A DNA stretch of 64,000 nt from Sulfurisphaera ohwakuensis (lineage in GTDB: Archaea > Thermoproteota > Thermoprotei_A > Sulfolobales > Sulfolobaceae): contig NZ_CP045484.1 in the NCBI RefSeq assembly GCF_009729055.1, positions 620,001 through 684,000 of the forward strand. Reading direction: 5' to 3'. Positions 56,497 through 64,000 of the stretch are shown piece by piece; positions within the stretch are counted from its first letter, which is position 1; each line of letters begins with the position of its first letter. Position numbers and translations under genes: made by a program. Under the pieces are notes generated by a model. It was not told the DNA's origin, did no database searches, and saw nothing but the letters and a program-made list of their open reading frames with translations.

Positions 56497-56799
56497 TTGC
56501 ATGAGAAAATTTATTCTACAGTTATCAAATATTCCTATATGATAGGTCAGATATTAATCAGAAATACTGATGAAAAAGGAAGGATAGTAATTTCTGAGTT
56601 TAAGAAGAAAGAGGTTTATCTCGTAGATCTGGGATCAGGTTACTTTATCACTGATAAAAAAGATTTAGCTGAAAAAGTAGCTGAAAAAGCGTCTAACGCA
56701 TTCGAAGAAGAATTTTTAAAAACTGTAGAAGAGATGAGTATAGTTCCAGAGGAGATAGATCAAATTGTAAATAAGGAAATAAGTAGGAAAGTTACATGA
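56497..56799 (+). CDS. Putative antitoxin-like protein
   Basis: From TTG 56497, or more likely from ATG 56539 (MIGQILIRNTDEKGRIVISE). It continues with VYLVDLGSGYFITDKKDLAE and a helical acidic tail. RIVISEFKKKEVYLVDLGSG resembles an AbrB-type beta domain, but the match is loose. Its stop shares bases with the ATG of the PIN-like remnant (ATGA overlap), the classical antitoxin-toxin arrangement. The start is uncertain since a TATA-like stretch near 56471-56478 points to about 56500. Confidence 0.55.
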   Translation: MHEKIYSTVIKYSYMIGQILIRNTDEKGRIVISEFKKKEVYLVDLGSGYFITDKKDLAEKVAEKASNAFEEEFLKTVEEMSIVPEEIDQIVNKEISRKVT

Positions 56800-57040
56800 G
56801 TAGTGTGAAATATTTAATAGATACTGATATTTTATTTTCTAAAAAATTCTTAAATTATAGAGGAGAAGGAGTAGTAACTTCTACTACAGTTCACAATTTT
56901 TGACTGTAGTTAGAGATAAATATCTCTATTTTTATCAGAAGCGAGAAGACAGGGCAGAAGGTTATTTAAAGTTCTTTAACTTAGTACTTAGAGAGATTAG
57001 GAGAGAGTTTGAAGATCTAGTTAAAGTAATTAAAGTTTGA
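56796..57040 (+). pseudogene. PIN-like toxin remnant with frameshift
   Basis: From ATG 56796 the reading is MSSVKYLIDTDILFSKKFLN, which has the PIN first strand and Asp (LIDTDILF), then VVTSTTVHNF and a TGA at 56901-56903. In the next frame it goes on as LTVVRDKYLYFYQKREDRAE with 45 more residues to a TGA at 57038-57040. The break lies in a run of five T. The product would be about 82 residues, shorter than the usual 130, and the later Asp cluster is not visible. Decay is most likely; a slip in the T run is possible. Confidence 0.6.
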
Positions 57041-57476
57041 CTATTTTAAGTCGTAAATTATTCTATCAGTTTTTTACGTAGATCATTAAAATTTTTCATA
57101 AATGAGGAGAATTTTTCAAAATATATTCATTATAAAGGGAGACTATTAATAAGCTAGCTTCTTGGTATATTAATTTATCTTGCTATCATTTATATATAGA
57201 AAGAAGAATCTCTAACAGAATAAATAGAGGTACCAAGATGACATTTTTTATTTGAACTATTATGTTCTATGGATTATTTATTTTTATTAAAGAGTTAGAA
57301 TTCACTCTTAAATCAGCACTTTTTAAATTTAAACATTGATAAGCTTAACATGTGAGAAAATTTAATAGTTCACAGTATATTGGCAATAGAAAAATTTTGT
57401 TGATCGAAAACATTGTATAATTCGTGAAGTATTACAAACGAAAAATTAAAATAGACATTCAAAGATATTATGATTT
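57041..57476. other. 436-base gap without a recognisable gene
   Basis: Very A+T-rich with stops in all frames. I see only short ORFs without ribosome sites. A small stretch, ATTTATATATAG near 57186-57200, is TATA-like but leads to nothing clear. It may be the eroded remainder of the toxin locus. Confidence 0.5.
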
Positions 57477-58058
57477 ATGGAGATTACGATTCTTCGATAT
57501 CCAGAGGAATTATTACTAGCATTAGCAAAGGAAGAATTGTTTTCTAATAGTAGGCTTAGAATTATTGATGATAAATTTGTCTTAAGATTCTTAGGATTTA
57601 ATATTGAAGGTACTTTTTCAAAGAGGATTGAAACAAACTTTGCTATATATTTATTTAACTCAAAACTAGGTGGTGCAAAAGTAAATATTACTATAGTTAA
57701 TGTTGATGACTACTCATCTAGAATTAGATTGGAAATTCACGATTGGGGGATTATAGGAAGAATTTTGAAATCTACTATACAAGATTTATTTCTAGATTTT
57801 ATAATAAATATTGAATTTAAGAAGTCTATATCATTAAAGAAAAAATTAAGTGTTAAACTTTGGACAAATTATAAAGGGATGGAAGAACTATTAAGTAAAC
57901 TTACATTTGATAATTCCTCTTACTATTTCTTAATAATTAATAAACAATATGTAGTGGAAATTATTAACGGGATTGAATTAATAGGAGAAGATGTAAAGAA
58001 GCTTTGTAAAGATCTCTGTTACGTCGAATTATATGAGCTTAAGCCAAATAGTATTTAA
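57477..58058 (+). CDS. Hypothetical protein (193 aa)
   Basis: Not recognised. It has a regular alpha/beta pattern: MEITILRYPEELLLALAKEE, NFAIYLFNSKLGGAKVNITI, YSSRIRLEIHDWGIIGRILK. The last 40 residues include two Cys (KKLCKDLCYVELYEL). The early part resembles an SRPBCC/lipid-binding shape but too weakly to assign. It begins with ATG 57477 and precedes the FAD oxidase gene by about 25 bases, so they may share a transcript. Confidence 0.6.
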   Translation: MEITILRYPEELLLALAKEELFSNSRLRIIDDKFVLRFLGFNIEGTFSKRIETNFAIYLFNSKLGGAKVNITIVNVDDYSSRIRLEIHDWGIIGRILKSTIQDLFLDFIINIEFKKSISLKKKLSVKLWTNYKGMEELLSKLTFDNSSYYFLIINKQYVVEIINGIELIGEDVKKLCKDLCYVELYELKPNSI

Positions 58059-58084
58059 ACATTATTAGATTAAGAGTTTTATTG

Positions 58085-58954
58085 ATGGACGTTTATTCTG
58101 AAGAAGAATTATTCAAGGTTATAAGAGACGCATACACAAATTCAAAAAAGATCCAAATATTAGGTAAAGGAAAACATGCTAAAAAAGGAGACGCTGAGGA
58201 ATTCATTTATACTAGAAAAATGGACTGGTTCGAAATTAAAGGAGATAAAGTCCAGGCATTAGCTGGTGCAGATGTTGTTAAAATTAGAAAAGAAGCTAGT
58301 GAGAATAATTTGCTTTTACCAACACTCTATGATGGCACTATTGGAGGTTTGTTAGCAACAAACGAACCTTCACCATTATCAACAACTTATGGGAGACCAA
58401 GGGATTTCACTTCATGGGTAACAGTCTTAACACCTTATGGCGGGATTAGGTGGAATTTCCTAATAGGTTCTAGAGGAATTTTGGGTGCTATATCTAGGGC
58501 TGAAATGAAATTATTTCCTAAACCAGCAAAAGTAATAACGTATGAAAAAAAGAGCGTAGAAGATAACGAGATCTCAAAACTAGTTGAATTATCACCATTA
58601 GTCTTATTAGTCGATTACGATAGAGAAAAGTTCAATATTCACGTTTCATTCGAAGAAGAGAAAAATGTAGGACCCGGGTATTTAAAAGATGAAGGAGTTC
58701 CTGTTGTCGAAATAATAGACGAAAGTAGGGAGATAATTATAGAAGGTGATTCTTTCTCAGCATTCGTAAGAGTCGTAAATATAGGTAAACCGGTCTATGC
58801 ATATTGGGTTTATAAAAGTGGCATATTTAAATTATACGATGCAGATACAGAGGAATTAAGCAAAGCTGGAGTAAAGTTTTATACGAGAGATAATCCCAAA
58901 GAAGTATACTTAAAGCTTAAGAGACTACTTGATTTTAAGAATATATTTGTATGA
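58085..58954 (+). CDS. FAD-binding oxidase (glycolate oxidase/FAD_binding_4 type)
   Basis: [20 protein letters not shown] is the first FAD loop; [20 protein letters not shown] followed by [20 protein letters not shown] and [20 protein letters not shown] are the FAD_binding_4 (PCMH) blocks. The C-terminal cap is short; the whole protein has 289 residues, so it may be the FAD subunit of a larger enzyme (GlcE-like). ATG 58085 is preferred to the adjacent TTG. It overlaps the nucleoside hydrolase by 4 nt. Confidence 0.82.
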   Translation: MDVYSEEELFKVIRDAYTNSKKIQILGKGKHAKKGDAEEFIYTRKMDWFEIKGDKVQALAGADVVKIRKEASENNLLLPTLYDGTIGGLLATNEPSPLSTTYGRPRDFTSWVTVLTPYGGIRWNFLIGSRGILGAISRAEMKLFPKPAKVITYEKKSVEDNEISKLVELSPLVLLVDYDREKFNIHVSFEEEKNVGPGYLKDEGVPVVEIIDESREIIIEGDSFSAFVRVVNIGKPVYAYWVYKSGIFKLYDADTEELSKAGVKFYTRDNPKEVYLKLKRLLDFKNIFV

Positions 58955-59877
58955 GGCATTTCATAATAGATTGTGATACAGCTGAAGATGACATAATGAG
59001 CCTTTTTATGTTACTCAGAAACAATATAGATGTCCAAGGAATAACTATTGTTGAAGGAAACATATCTTATGAGCAAGAAATAAATAACGCATTATGGAGC
59101 TTAGAGTTTGTAGGAAAAGATATCCCAGTTTATCCTGGTAGTGATAGACCGCTAGTTAAACAATTCAGAAGTGTCCCAGAGGTTCACGGCAAGGGAGGAA
59201 TTGGAGATGAGGTAGTAAAACCCAGTAGACTTAAACCACAAAATAAGAAAGCTGTAGATGCTATTGTCGATATTGCCGATAGATATGCTGGTGAATTAGA
59301 GTTCTTGGCAATATCCCCGTTAACAAATCTTGCCTTAGCTTACTTAAAAGATAAGTCAGTAGCTGAAAAGATAAAAAAGGTTTGGATAATGGGAGGAACA
59401 GTATGGGGAAGAGGAAACATAACCCCAGTTGCCGAATACAATATTTGGGTAGATCCGGATTCGGCAAAAATTGTTTTTAACGCCGGTTTCGATATTACCA
59501 TGGTACCGTGGGATGTTATTGTTAACTATCCAATCACCGATGAAGAATGGGAACAAATAAAGACGATGAAGACTAAGATGGCTCAATTTTACGTTAAGAT
59601 TTACACTCATTATAGAAAATATTCTATGGAAAAAGAGAAAATAAAGGGGACTCCTCACCCTGACCTAATTACAACTTCTGTGGCTCTCAATAGAAATGTA
59701 GTATTAAAATCGGAAAGGCAATATGTGGATATTGAAAATTGTGATTGCTTAACCAGAGGAATGACTGTTATTGACTATTTAGGAATTTGGGGTAAAGAAC
59801 CCAATGCTGAAATAATTTATGAGATAAACAAGAAAGAGTTCTATTCAATGTTAATCGACTTACTCAATTGGTTCTAG
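58951..59877 (+). CDS. Inosine-uridine preferring nucleoside hydrolase
   Basis: Opens with [20 protein letters not shown], equal to the DxDxxxDD calcium site of nucleoside hydrolases. [48 protein letters not shown] then [17 protein letters not shown] are family blocks. It cuts the N-glycosidic bond of nucleosides for base salvage. Length 308 is normal. It is co-transcribed with the FAD oxidase. Confidence 0.92.
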   Translation: MRHFIIDCDTAEDDIMSLFMLLRNNIDVQGITIVEGNISYEQEINNALWSLEFVGKDIPVYPGSDRPLVKQFRSVPEVHGKGGIGDEVVKPSRLKPQNKKAVDAIVDIADRYAGELEFLAISPLTNLALAYLKDKSVAEKIKKVWIMGGTVWGRGNITPVAEYNIWVDPDSAKIVFNAGFDITMVPWDVIVNYPITDEEWEQIKTMKTKMAQFYVKIYTHYRKYSMEKEKIKGTPHPDLITTSVALNRNVVLKSERQYVDIENCDCLTRGMTVIDYLGIWGKEPNAEIIYEINKKEFYSMLIDLLNWF

Positions 59878-59889
59878 TATTTAATAGGA

Positions 59890-60171
59890 TCAGCAGTCAA
59901 ACCTAGTGCATACGGAGATCTCCATCTCTTTTATCAAATCCCTCAAAAACATATAATACTTATAAAGCTCTTGAATACCTTCTTCTGTAATTCCAAATAT
60001 AACGTCTCCCTCTCCAAGATAAGTCTTTCTTTCTACTAATCCCTTCTTTTCTAACGACCTTATACTTTTTATAATTCTCTTTTTATCAATACCTAAATAC
60101 TCTCTTAACTCATTTACACTCCTTTCATCTTCAGATAGGATTGTTAGTATTGCTAATTGTAGTACATTCAC
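59890..60171 (-). CDS. Winged-helix regulator (93 aa)
   Basis: NVLQLAILTILSEDERSVNE then LREYLGIDKKRIIKSIRSLE and KKGLVERKTYLGEGDVIFGI form a classical winged helix. The C-terminal end ISVCTRFDC has two Cys and may bind metal or sense redox. It converges on the nucleoside hydrolase gene with 12 bases between the stops. It could regulate it or itself. Confidence 0.8.
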   Translation of the reverse strand: MNVLQLAILTILSEDERSVNELREYLGIDKKRIIKSIRSLEKKGLVERKTYLGEGDVIFGITEEGIQELYKYYMFLRDLIKEMEISVCTRFDC

Positions 60172-60334
60172 AAGTATAATCTACTTGCGTGGTATAAAAA
60201 TGCTCATTTTATATTTCCTTTCATTATAGTAAGGAAGATCTTACGGCTAACGAATCAACTTTTCATTAACTTATTTTCCAAGCTTTACGCTGAGAGAAAA
60301 AAGGTTAAATTAACTCTAGCCTTACTTTTATATC

Positions 60335-60817
60335 ATGGAAGTAGTGAAGCCATGGGTTGACGCAAAGAAATATCAAGGTGATAGGTTCAAAGAGGCATTA
60401 TACGAAGCTGAACTCGCTGAGAGATTTCTCAACGACGGTCTTTTAAGGAATTCAGCCGGAAAAGCTTATCAGGCGTTGAAAGCTTACGTTGCCGGATTGG
60501 CTATTGATTACAGAGATTTGCTTTTGCAATACTATCCAGGGAAAAGGACGATATCGGCTAATAAGGTTGTGGAAAGGGTTGATTGGATAATTGCGATTAT
60601 GCCGAGTAGTAAGCTAAGAGAGGTTGTAGCGATCATTAATGACAATGAATTGAGGTTGGCGACGGAAATTGCTCTGAATTTACATGAGTTTCAATATAAT
60701 GGCTATGATAAGGACTCAGAAATCTCTAGGTATAGTCGAGAGGAATTCGTAAAAAAGGACATAATGTTCGTAGTAGATTTTATAAGGAGAAGATTATCAA
60801 ATATAAAGGAATCTTGA
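60335..60817 (+). CDS. PaREP1-family protein
   Basis: A 160-residue helical protein: RFKEALYEAELAERFLNDGL, LRNSAGKAYQALKAYVAGLA, and ALNLHEFQYNGYDKDSEISR. These blocks also occur in the gene at 63366 (YTRNSAGKAFSAVKALMSAL; ALDLHDYQYNGFEPDFSRYT), so they are paralogues. PaREP1 proteins are multi-copy in Thermoprotei with unknown role, and HEPN-like by shape. It starts with ATG 60335 after a good T/A-rich promoter region. Confidence 0.8.
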   Translation: MEVVKPWVDAKKYQGDRFKEALYEAELAERFLNDGLLRNSAGKAYQALKAYVAGLAIDYRDLLLQYYPGKRTISANKVVERVDWIIAIMPSSKLREVVAIINDNELRLATEIALNLHEFQYNGYDKDSEISRYSREEFVKKDIMFVVDFIRRRLSNIKES

Positions 60818-60949
60818 TGTGAAATAATTTTAAAGATTAGTTTTGATCAAACTCTTAACTTCCCTGACTTTCTCACCGCCCTAGAAGGGCGATGGTTCCC
60901 TTAGGGCGGATCATCGTTCCCACCATCGATTCGGGATTACATCTCTCAT

Positions 60950-62068
60950 TTAGTGGGCAGACGAGAGGGTCAGAGACCCCCTCCTGTTCAGATTAACTAC
61001 AGCAATAACATCCCTATCATTCTCATAACCACATGAACACTTAAACCAACGATGAGAGACCTCCCTCATCCTTTTACCACACTTAGGACAAGAGACGGAA
61101 GAATATTTGGGATTAACGTATTGAACTAGAATACCATGCTTCCTAGCCTGCCACTCAACCCAATACTGAATCCTACGATACTGCATTAGATAAAGTTTAT
61201 CGCGAAACTCTTTAGGTAGTTTATCTACGTCCTTGATGAGGTTCTCAAGGTTCTCCAACTTAATAACATTAGCACCAAAATCTATAACAATCTCAACAAC
61301 CCACTTCCCAACCTTCCTAGCGAAATCCTCCATAATACGCCTAGCCTTTTGATGAAAAGAACGAATCCTATACAGAATCCTCTTATTCTCCCTCCACCTC
61401 TTTGAGTATTTCTTCTGCAATCTCTCGGCTAAAGACTTCCAGTGGTGAACCTCGTGCAAACGAGTTGGAATCCTAACGTAATGAGTATCATCCTTGCCAA
61501 CAACAATCTCGCTCATGTTAACATCAACAGCAATACTTTCCCCTGGTTTAGCCTTCTCCAACGGTTTCTCAAAAACAACCTTAAGAAAAGCCTTATCACC
61601 CTTAACCACTAACCTAGCCTCCTTCATCCTCCAGCTTAAGTACTCCTTGAGGTTTCTAGGATAACCTAGAATTTGAAATTCACCAACACTTGCTATCCTA
61701 ACAGTCATATTATCTAAGTCAACATTATAACTTGCTTTAGGAGTTAGCCAAACTGTTGGCTTATATACTCTTGGGAAACGACCCCTTCTCAGATTATTAT
61801 ACCAGCCCTTGTATACTGAGAGAGCTTCACGATAACAGTCTTGGGCAACCTTTGATGGTAGATTATATTCTTCTTTTAACCTCTCATACAGTCCTTCATG
61901 GACTTTTTCTAAAACTTCCTTCTCATTAGGATTCGGGACATTTTCCTTCAACCAAAATAGGGCGAAACGGAGGGCTTTTACGTAGTTATTCACAAGGGCT
62001 AGGAGGGGTTCAGATAGGGCGATCTTCATAGAAACAGTAGCTCTGATCGCTTTAACCCTCCTAGCCAT
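60950..62068 (-). CDS. tnpB: TnpB, RNA-guided nuclease (IS605 OrfB)
   Basis: RuvC motifs: [15 protein letters not shown] (first Asp), [15 protein letters not shown] (Glu) and [15 protein letters not shown] (last Asp). Zinc ribbon: [20 protein letters not shown] then CGYEND. All catalytic residues are present. Start ATG 62068 ([20 protein letters not shown]) is chosen since TTTAAATA near 62091-62098 lies about 26 nt upstream, for a leaderless mRNA; the longer frame to 62122 reads through the left-end hairpin. Confidence 0.9.
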   Translation of the reverse strand: MARRVKAIRATVSMKIALSEPLLALVNNYVKALRFALFWLKENVPNPNEKEVLEKVHEGLYERLKEEYNLPSKVAQDCYREALSVYKGWYNNLRRGRFPRVYKPTVWLTPKASYNVDLDNMTVRIASVGEFQILGYPRNLKEYLSWRMKEARLVVKGDKAFLKVVFEKPLEKAKPGESIAVDVNMSEIVVGKDDTHYVRIPTRLHEVHHWKSLAERLQKKYSKRWRENKRILYRIRSFHQKARRIMEDFARKVGKWVVEIVIDFGANVIKLENLENLIKDVDKLPKEFRDKLYLMQYRRIQYWVEWQARKHGILVQYVNPKYSSVSCPKCGKRMREVSHRWFKCSCGYENDRDVIAVVNLNRRGSLTLSSAH

Positions 62069-62106
62069 TAAAAGAATTTCGAAAAAAGAAGTATTTAAAC
62101 TTTCTA

Positions 62107-62158
62107 TAAGGGGGCTATCCATCCCCGCCTCAGAGAGGCGAGGCTTTTCGCCCCCTTA
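62107..62158 (-). repeat. Left-end hairpin of second TnpB element
   Basis: TAAGGGGGC (62107-62115) pairs with GCCCCCTTA (62150-62158). Inside lies a CCTCGCCTC / GAGGCGGGG-type stem. It corresponds base by base, with few changes, to 427-479. Confidence 0.8.
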
Positions 62159-62211
62159 ACCCCCAATTTTTTGTAAATCTTCTTCAGCACTTTGAACTCA
62201 TTTCCCAATTC

Positions 62212-62330
62212 TTAATCTCCTATATCCTCAAAGTAGTTTCTAACATAATCAATGATGAACTTTGTTACACTCATTATATCCTTTTCAACCTCATCCTATC
62301 CTTATAATTCACTAAATTTAGACTGTAACA
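62212..62330 (-). pseudogene. PaREP1 3' remnant
   Basis: On the minus strand the frame reads VEKDIMSVTKFIIDYVRNYF then EDIGD and a stop. This aligns with the end of the PaREP1 protein at 60335 (VKKDIMFVVDFIRRRLSNIK). Upstream bases give YKD-R in a shifted frame. Only the last 30-35 residues are left, so this is a third, broken PaREP1 copy. Confidence 0.5.
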
Positions 62331-62375
62331 TTTCTGCGTAACTTTTAAATATTTTTAAATAGTGTAGAGAGGTAT

Positions 62376-62981
62376 TTGACACCTAGTGAAGTTGCTGAAA
62401 TATTTGGGATAAGTAGGAGTGGTGTTATTAAGTGGATTAGGGAAGGGAAAATAAAGGCTATTGAAATTAACGGTAGGTGGAGGATACCTTATAGTGAGGT
62501 AGAAAGATTAATAAGTGGAAAAGAAAAAGTTAGGCAAGTAGCGATTTACGCTAGAGTTTCATCAAATACACAAAAGGACGACTTGGAGAGGCAATCAAAC
62601 GCGTTAAAGGAATGGGTTAAGAAAACCTTTGGTGATGTAATGATAATAGAAATTAAAGACATCGACTCTGGATTGAAAGAAGATAGAAGAGGATTAAAGA
62701 AACTCATAGAATTAGCCAAGAGGAGGCAGATTAACACAATAGTAGTAGCTTACAAGGATAGGCTAACACGTTTCGGTTTCGAATACCTCGTAGAGTTATT
62801 CAAGGCTTACGGAGTAGATATTATAGTATCATTTCAAGAAGAACCTAAGGATTACATGCAAGAGTTAGTTGAGGACTTTGTAGAAATCGTTAAATCGTTC
62901 GCCTCAAGAATTTACAGTCATAGATCTCACAAGTACGAGAAGGTGGTAAAATGTGTTGAAGACATTGAAAAGGACTGTTAA
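62376..62981 (+). CDS. tnpA: IS607-type serine recombinase (TnpA)
   Basis: The N-terminal MerR-like helix-turn-helix is LTPSEVAEIFGISRSGVIKW with WRIPYSEVERLI. The resolvase domain starts VAIYARVSSNTQKDDLERQS, where the Ser of ARVSS is the nucleophile, then IDSGLKEDRRGLKKLIELAK and VAYKDRLTRFGFEYL. The 201 residues are the usual length. It starts with TTG 62376. It should be followed by tnpB, of which only about 23 codons remain (62953-63021). Confidence 0.9.
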   Translation: MTPSEVAEIFGISRSGVIKWIREGKIKAIEINGRWRIPYSEVERLISGKEKVRQVAIYARVSSNTQKDDLERQSNALKEWVKKTFGDVMIIEIKDIDSGLKEDRRGLKKLIELAKRRQINTIVVAYKDRLTRFGFEYLVELFKAYGVDIIVSFQEEPKDYMQELVEDFVEIVKSFASRIYSHRSHKYEKVVKCVEDIEKDC

Positions 62982-63021
62982 GCTGGAGAGCAACCCTCTC
63001 AACTACTGGAAGTATCATGTG
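62953..63021 (+). pseudogene. tnpB: tnpB start, cut by 173-bp repeat
   Basis: From GTG 62953 the frame reads MLKTLKRTVKLESNPLNYWK then YHV, overlapping the end of tnpA as usual in IS607 elements. The next codon is TAG, the first three bases of repeat copy B. The rest of tnpB is missing. Confidence 0.6.
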
Positions 63022-63194
63022 TAGCAGTTTACGTAAAATCCTAACTATAAGATAATTTTTAAATCATCAGCTTAAGTAATGAATATTGTTACTATAAAAA
63101 CGATAGAACTTATCCTATTTACTGAAATTAGATATAAGTATTAGAAAATTCCTTGTAAGAATTATCTTGGGCAACGATTTTCCAATAAATGCTA
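63022..63194 (+). repeat. 173-bp MITE-like repeat, copy B
   Basis: Gap-free match to copy A at 26247-26419, about 96% the same. Ends TAGCAGTTTACG and TAAATGCTA. It abuts the cut tnpB start on its left. It is in the same orientation as copy A. Confidence 0.8.
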
Positions 63195-63365
63195 CTCAAA
63201 TTTTAACTTAAAGACGCTTTGTGGATTCTTGAATTTTTATCATATTTATGCTTAATTTTAAATTTAATAAAAATTTTATTAACCTAACACCTAAGAAAAT
63301 TGAAGTGTCCAACAAAACAGCTTAAAGAGTAATCATTATTAACTTTTTCTGAGAACTGAATACCT

Positions 63366-63890
63366 ATGGAGAAGGATCTTTATAAGGTTGGAGAAGAGTA
63401 CGTTGAGGCTAGGATCATTGAGTGTTTATCTGATCTTCTTCTCTCATTGACCTTATGGAAAGAGGGATACACTAGGAATTCTGCTGGAAAAGCATTTAGT
63501 GCTGTAAAAGCACTTATGAGTGCATTAGTGGTCGTTAATGAGGATAAACTAATTAGTATTGCTAAAGACAAGGAGGAAAAGGAGTGGATTAAGAAGAAAG
63601 CTCACATAGTCCCAACCCACAGTATGTATGCTTTAGCACAGATGTTAAGGAAGATAGGGATTGATATTCTGAACCTTGTGAGAATAGCATTAGACCTTCA
63701 CGATTATCAGTATAATGGTTTTGAGCCCGATTTCAGCAGATATACTAGGAAAGATGATGTATTTACTGACCTAATTACCGTCATAAAGGAGACTAAAAAC
63801 ATAATACACACATATTTCTCCAAATATGAGGTCAAGGAAATTTCTGAGAAAATTGACGGATTAATTAGAGAATTAATAGAAGGACATTGA
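63366..63890 (+). CDS. PaREP1-family protein
   Basis: A 174-residue helical protein. YVEARIIECLSDLLLSLTLW, YTRNSAGKAFSAVKALMSAL, KAHIVPTHSMYALAQMLRKI and ALDLHDYQYNGFEPDFSRYT are shared in order with the 60335 paralogue. The tail YEVKEISEKIDGLIRELIEG may be a coiled coil. The function is unknown. It has an A/T-rich 5' region but no clear ribosome site. Confidence 0.8.
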   Translation: MEKDLYKVGEEYVEARIIECLSDLLLSLTLWKEGYTRNSAGKAFSAVKALMSALVVVNEDKLISIAKDKEEKEWIKKKAHIVPTHSMYALAQMLRKIGIDILNLVRIALDLHDYQYNGFEPDFSRYTRKDDVFTDLITVIKETKNIIHTYFSKYEVKEISEKIDGLIRELIEGH

Positions 63891-64000
63891 GCGAGAATCT
63901 ATCTACAAACAGTTTTAGATCACAAAGATTTTTTAGGCTCTCAAATTTTTATATTATTTCATATTGATTTTACAATTATGTAACTCATAGGAAAATTGTT

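Larger units (their letters stand above)
60870..62158 (-). mobile_element. Second TnpB-only IS605-type element
   Basis: Framed by a left-end stem at 62107-62158 and a right-end stem near 60877-60891 (CGCCCT / AGGGCG). One tnpB gene and no tnpA. Its left end is nearly the same as that at 427-479, though the TnpB proteins differ much, so the ends are more conserved than the gene. Confidence 0.75.

Overview
The window comes from a strongly A+T-rich crenarchaeal chromosome of the order Sulfolobales, most like Sulfurisphaera (Sulfolobus) tokodaii. The signs are a third-type (gamma-like) thermosome subunit, Sulfolobus-type insertion sequences (TnpB-only, IS200/IS605, IS607, IS110, ISC1217-like), VapBC and PaREP1 families, archaeal TATA boxes about 26 nt upstream of leaderless starts, and GGTGA-type ribosome sites inside operons. 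This assignment is from protein and gene-order resemblance only; no database was searched. No rRNA, tRNA or CRISPR array was seen.

Layout. 0-1.8 kb: 5' part of a ParA-type ATPase and a TnpB-only element. 1.9-13 kb: CBS protein, LigB-like dioxygenase, PadR regulator, short GH1 glycosidase with two small partner genes, DUF72 and PaREP1-like proteins, a membrane-anchored Ser/Thr kinase, an S9 peptidase, an MFS carrier and a VapBC pair. 13.2-16.3 kb: acetyl-CoA synthetase and another MFS carrier. 16.3-19.7 kb: an insertion-sequence graveyard (decayed DDE element, decayed IS110 element with its non-coding left end, intact ISC1217-like element). 19.6-26.1 kb: the most unusual region, a putative RiPP (ribosomally made, modified peptide) cluster: a YcaO gene cut by the ISC1217-like element, a cyclodehydratase C-type partner, two unannotated mini-genes with matching leader-like halves, an MFS exporter, an ABC exporter and a regulator. 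26.2-27.3 kb: a 173-bp MITE-like repeat and a broken IS200/IS605 element.

27.4-41.2 kb is mainly housekeeping: nucleotidyltransferase, aconitase, FAU-1 RNase, a small AbrB protein, a VWA-FHA-VWA signalling group, DsbA-like and CBS proteins, convergent CoA-transferase subunits, thermosome subunit and a molybdopterin oxidoreductase. 41.3-49.3 kb is a divergent glycogen/alpha-glucan module: glycogen synthase and GH57 on one strand; sugar nucleotidyltransferase, GH15 glucoamylase and debranching enzyme on the other. 49.4-60.2 kb holds CBS, RidA, a TPR-kinase, a PD-(D/E)XK-like protein, a ModE-like regulator, purK-purE, a frameshifted PIN-type toxin pair, an FAD oxidase and a nucleoside hydrolase. 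60.3-64 kb is accessory again: PaREP1 copies, a second TnpB-only element, an IS607-type recombinase with a cut tnpB, and the second copy of the 173-bp repeat.

How the parts fit. In the 20-26 kb region both mini-genes have a TATA box at the expected distance and an inverted repeat between TATA and transcript start. Their N-terminal halves align without gaps and their C-terminal halves differ (one is Gly/Cys/Trp-rich). That is the pattern of leader plus core. The YcaO reading frame is intact up to the insertion sequence, so the modifying enzyme seems to have been lost recently in this lineage.
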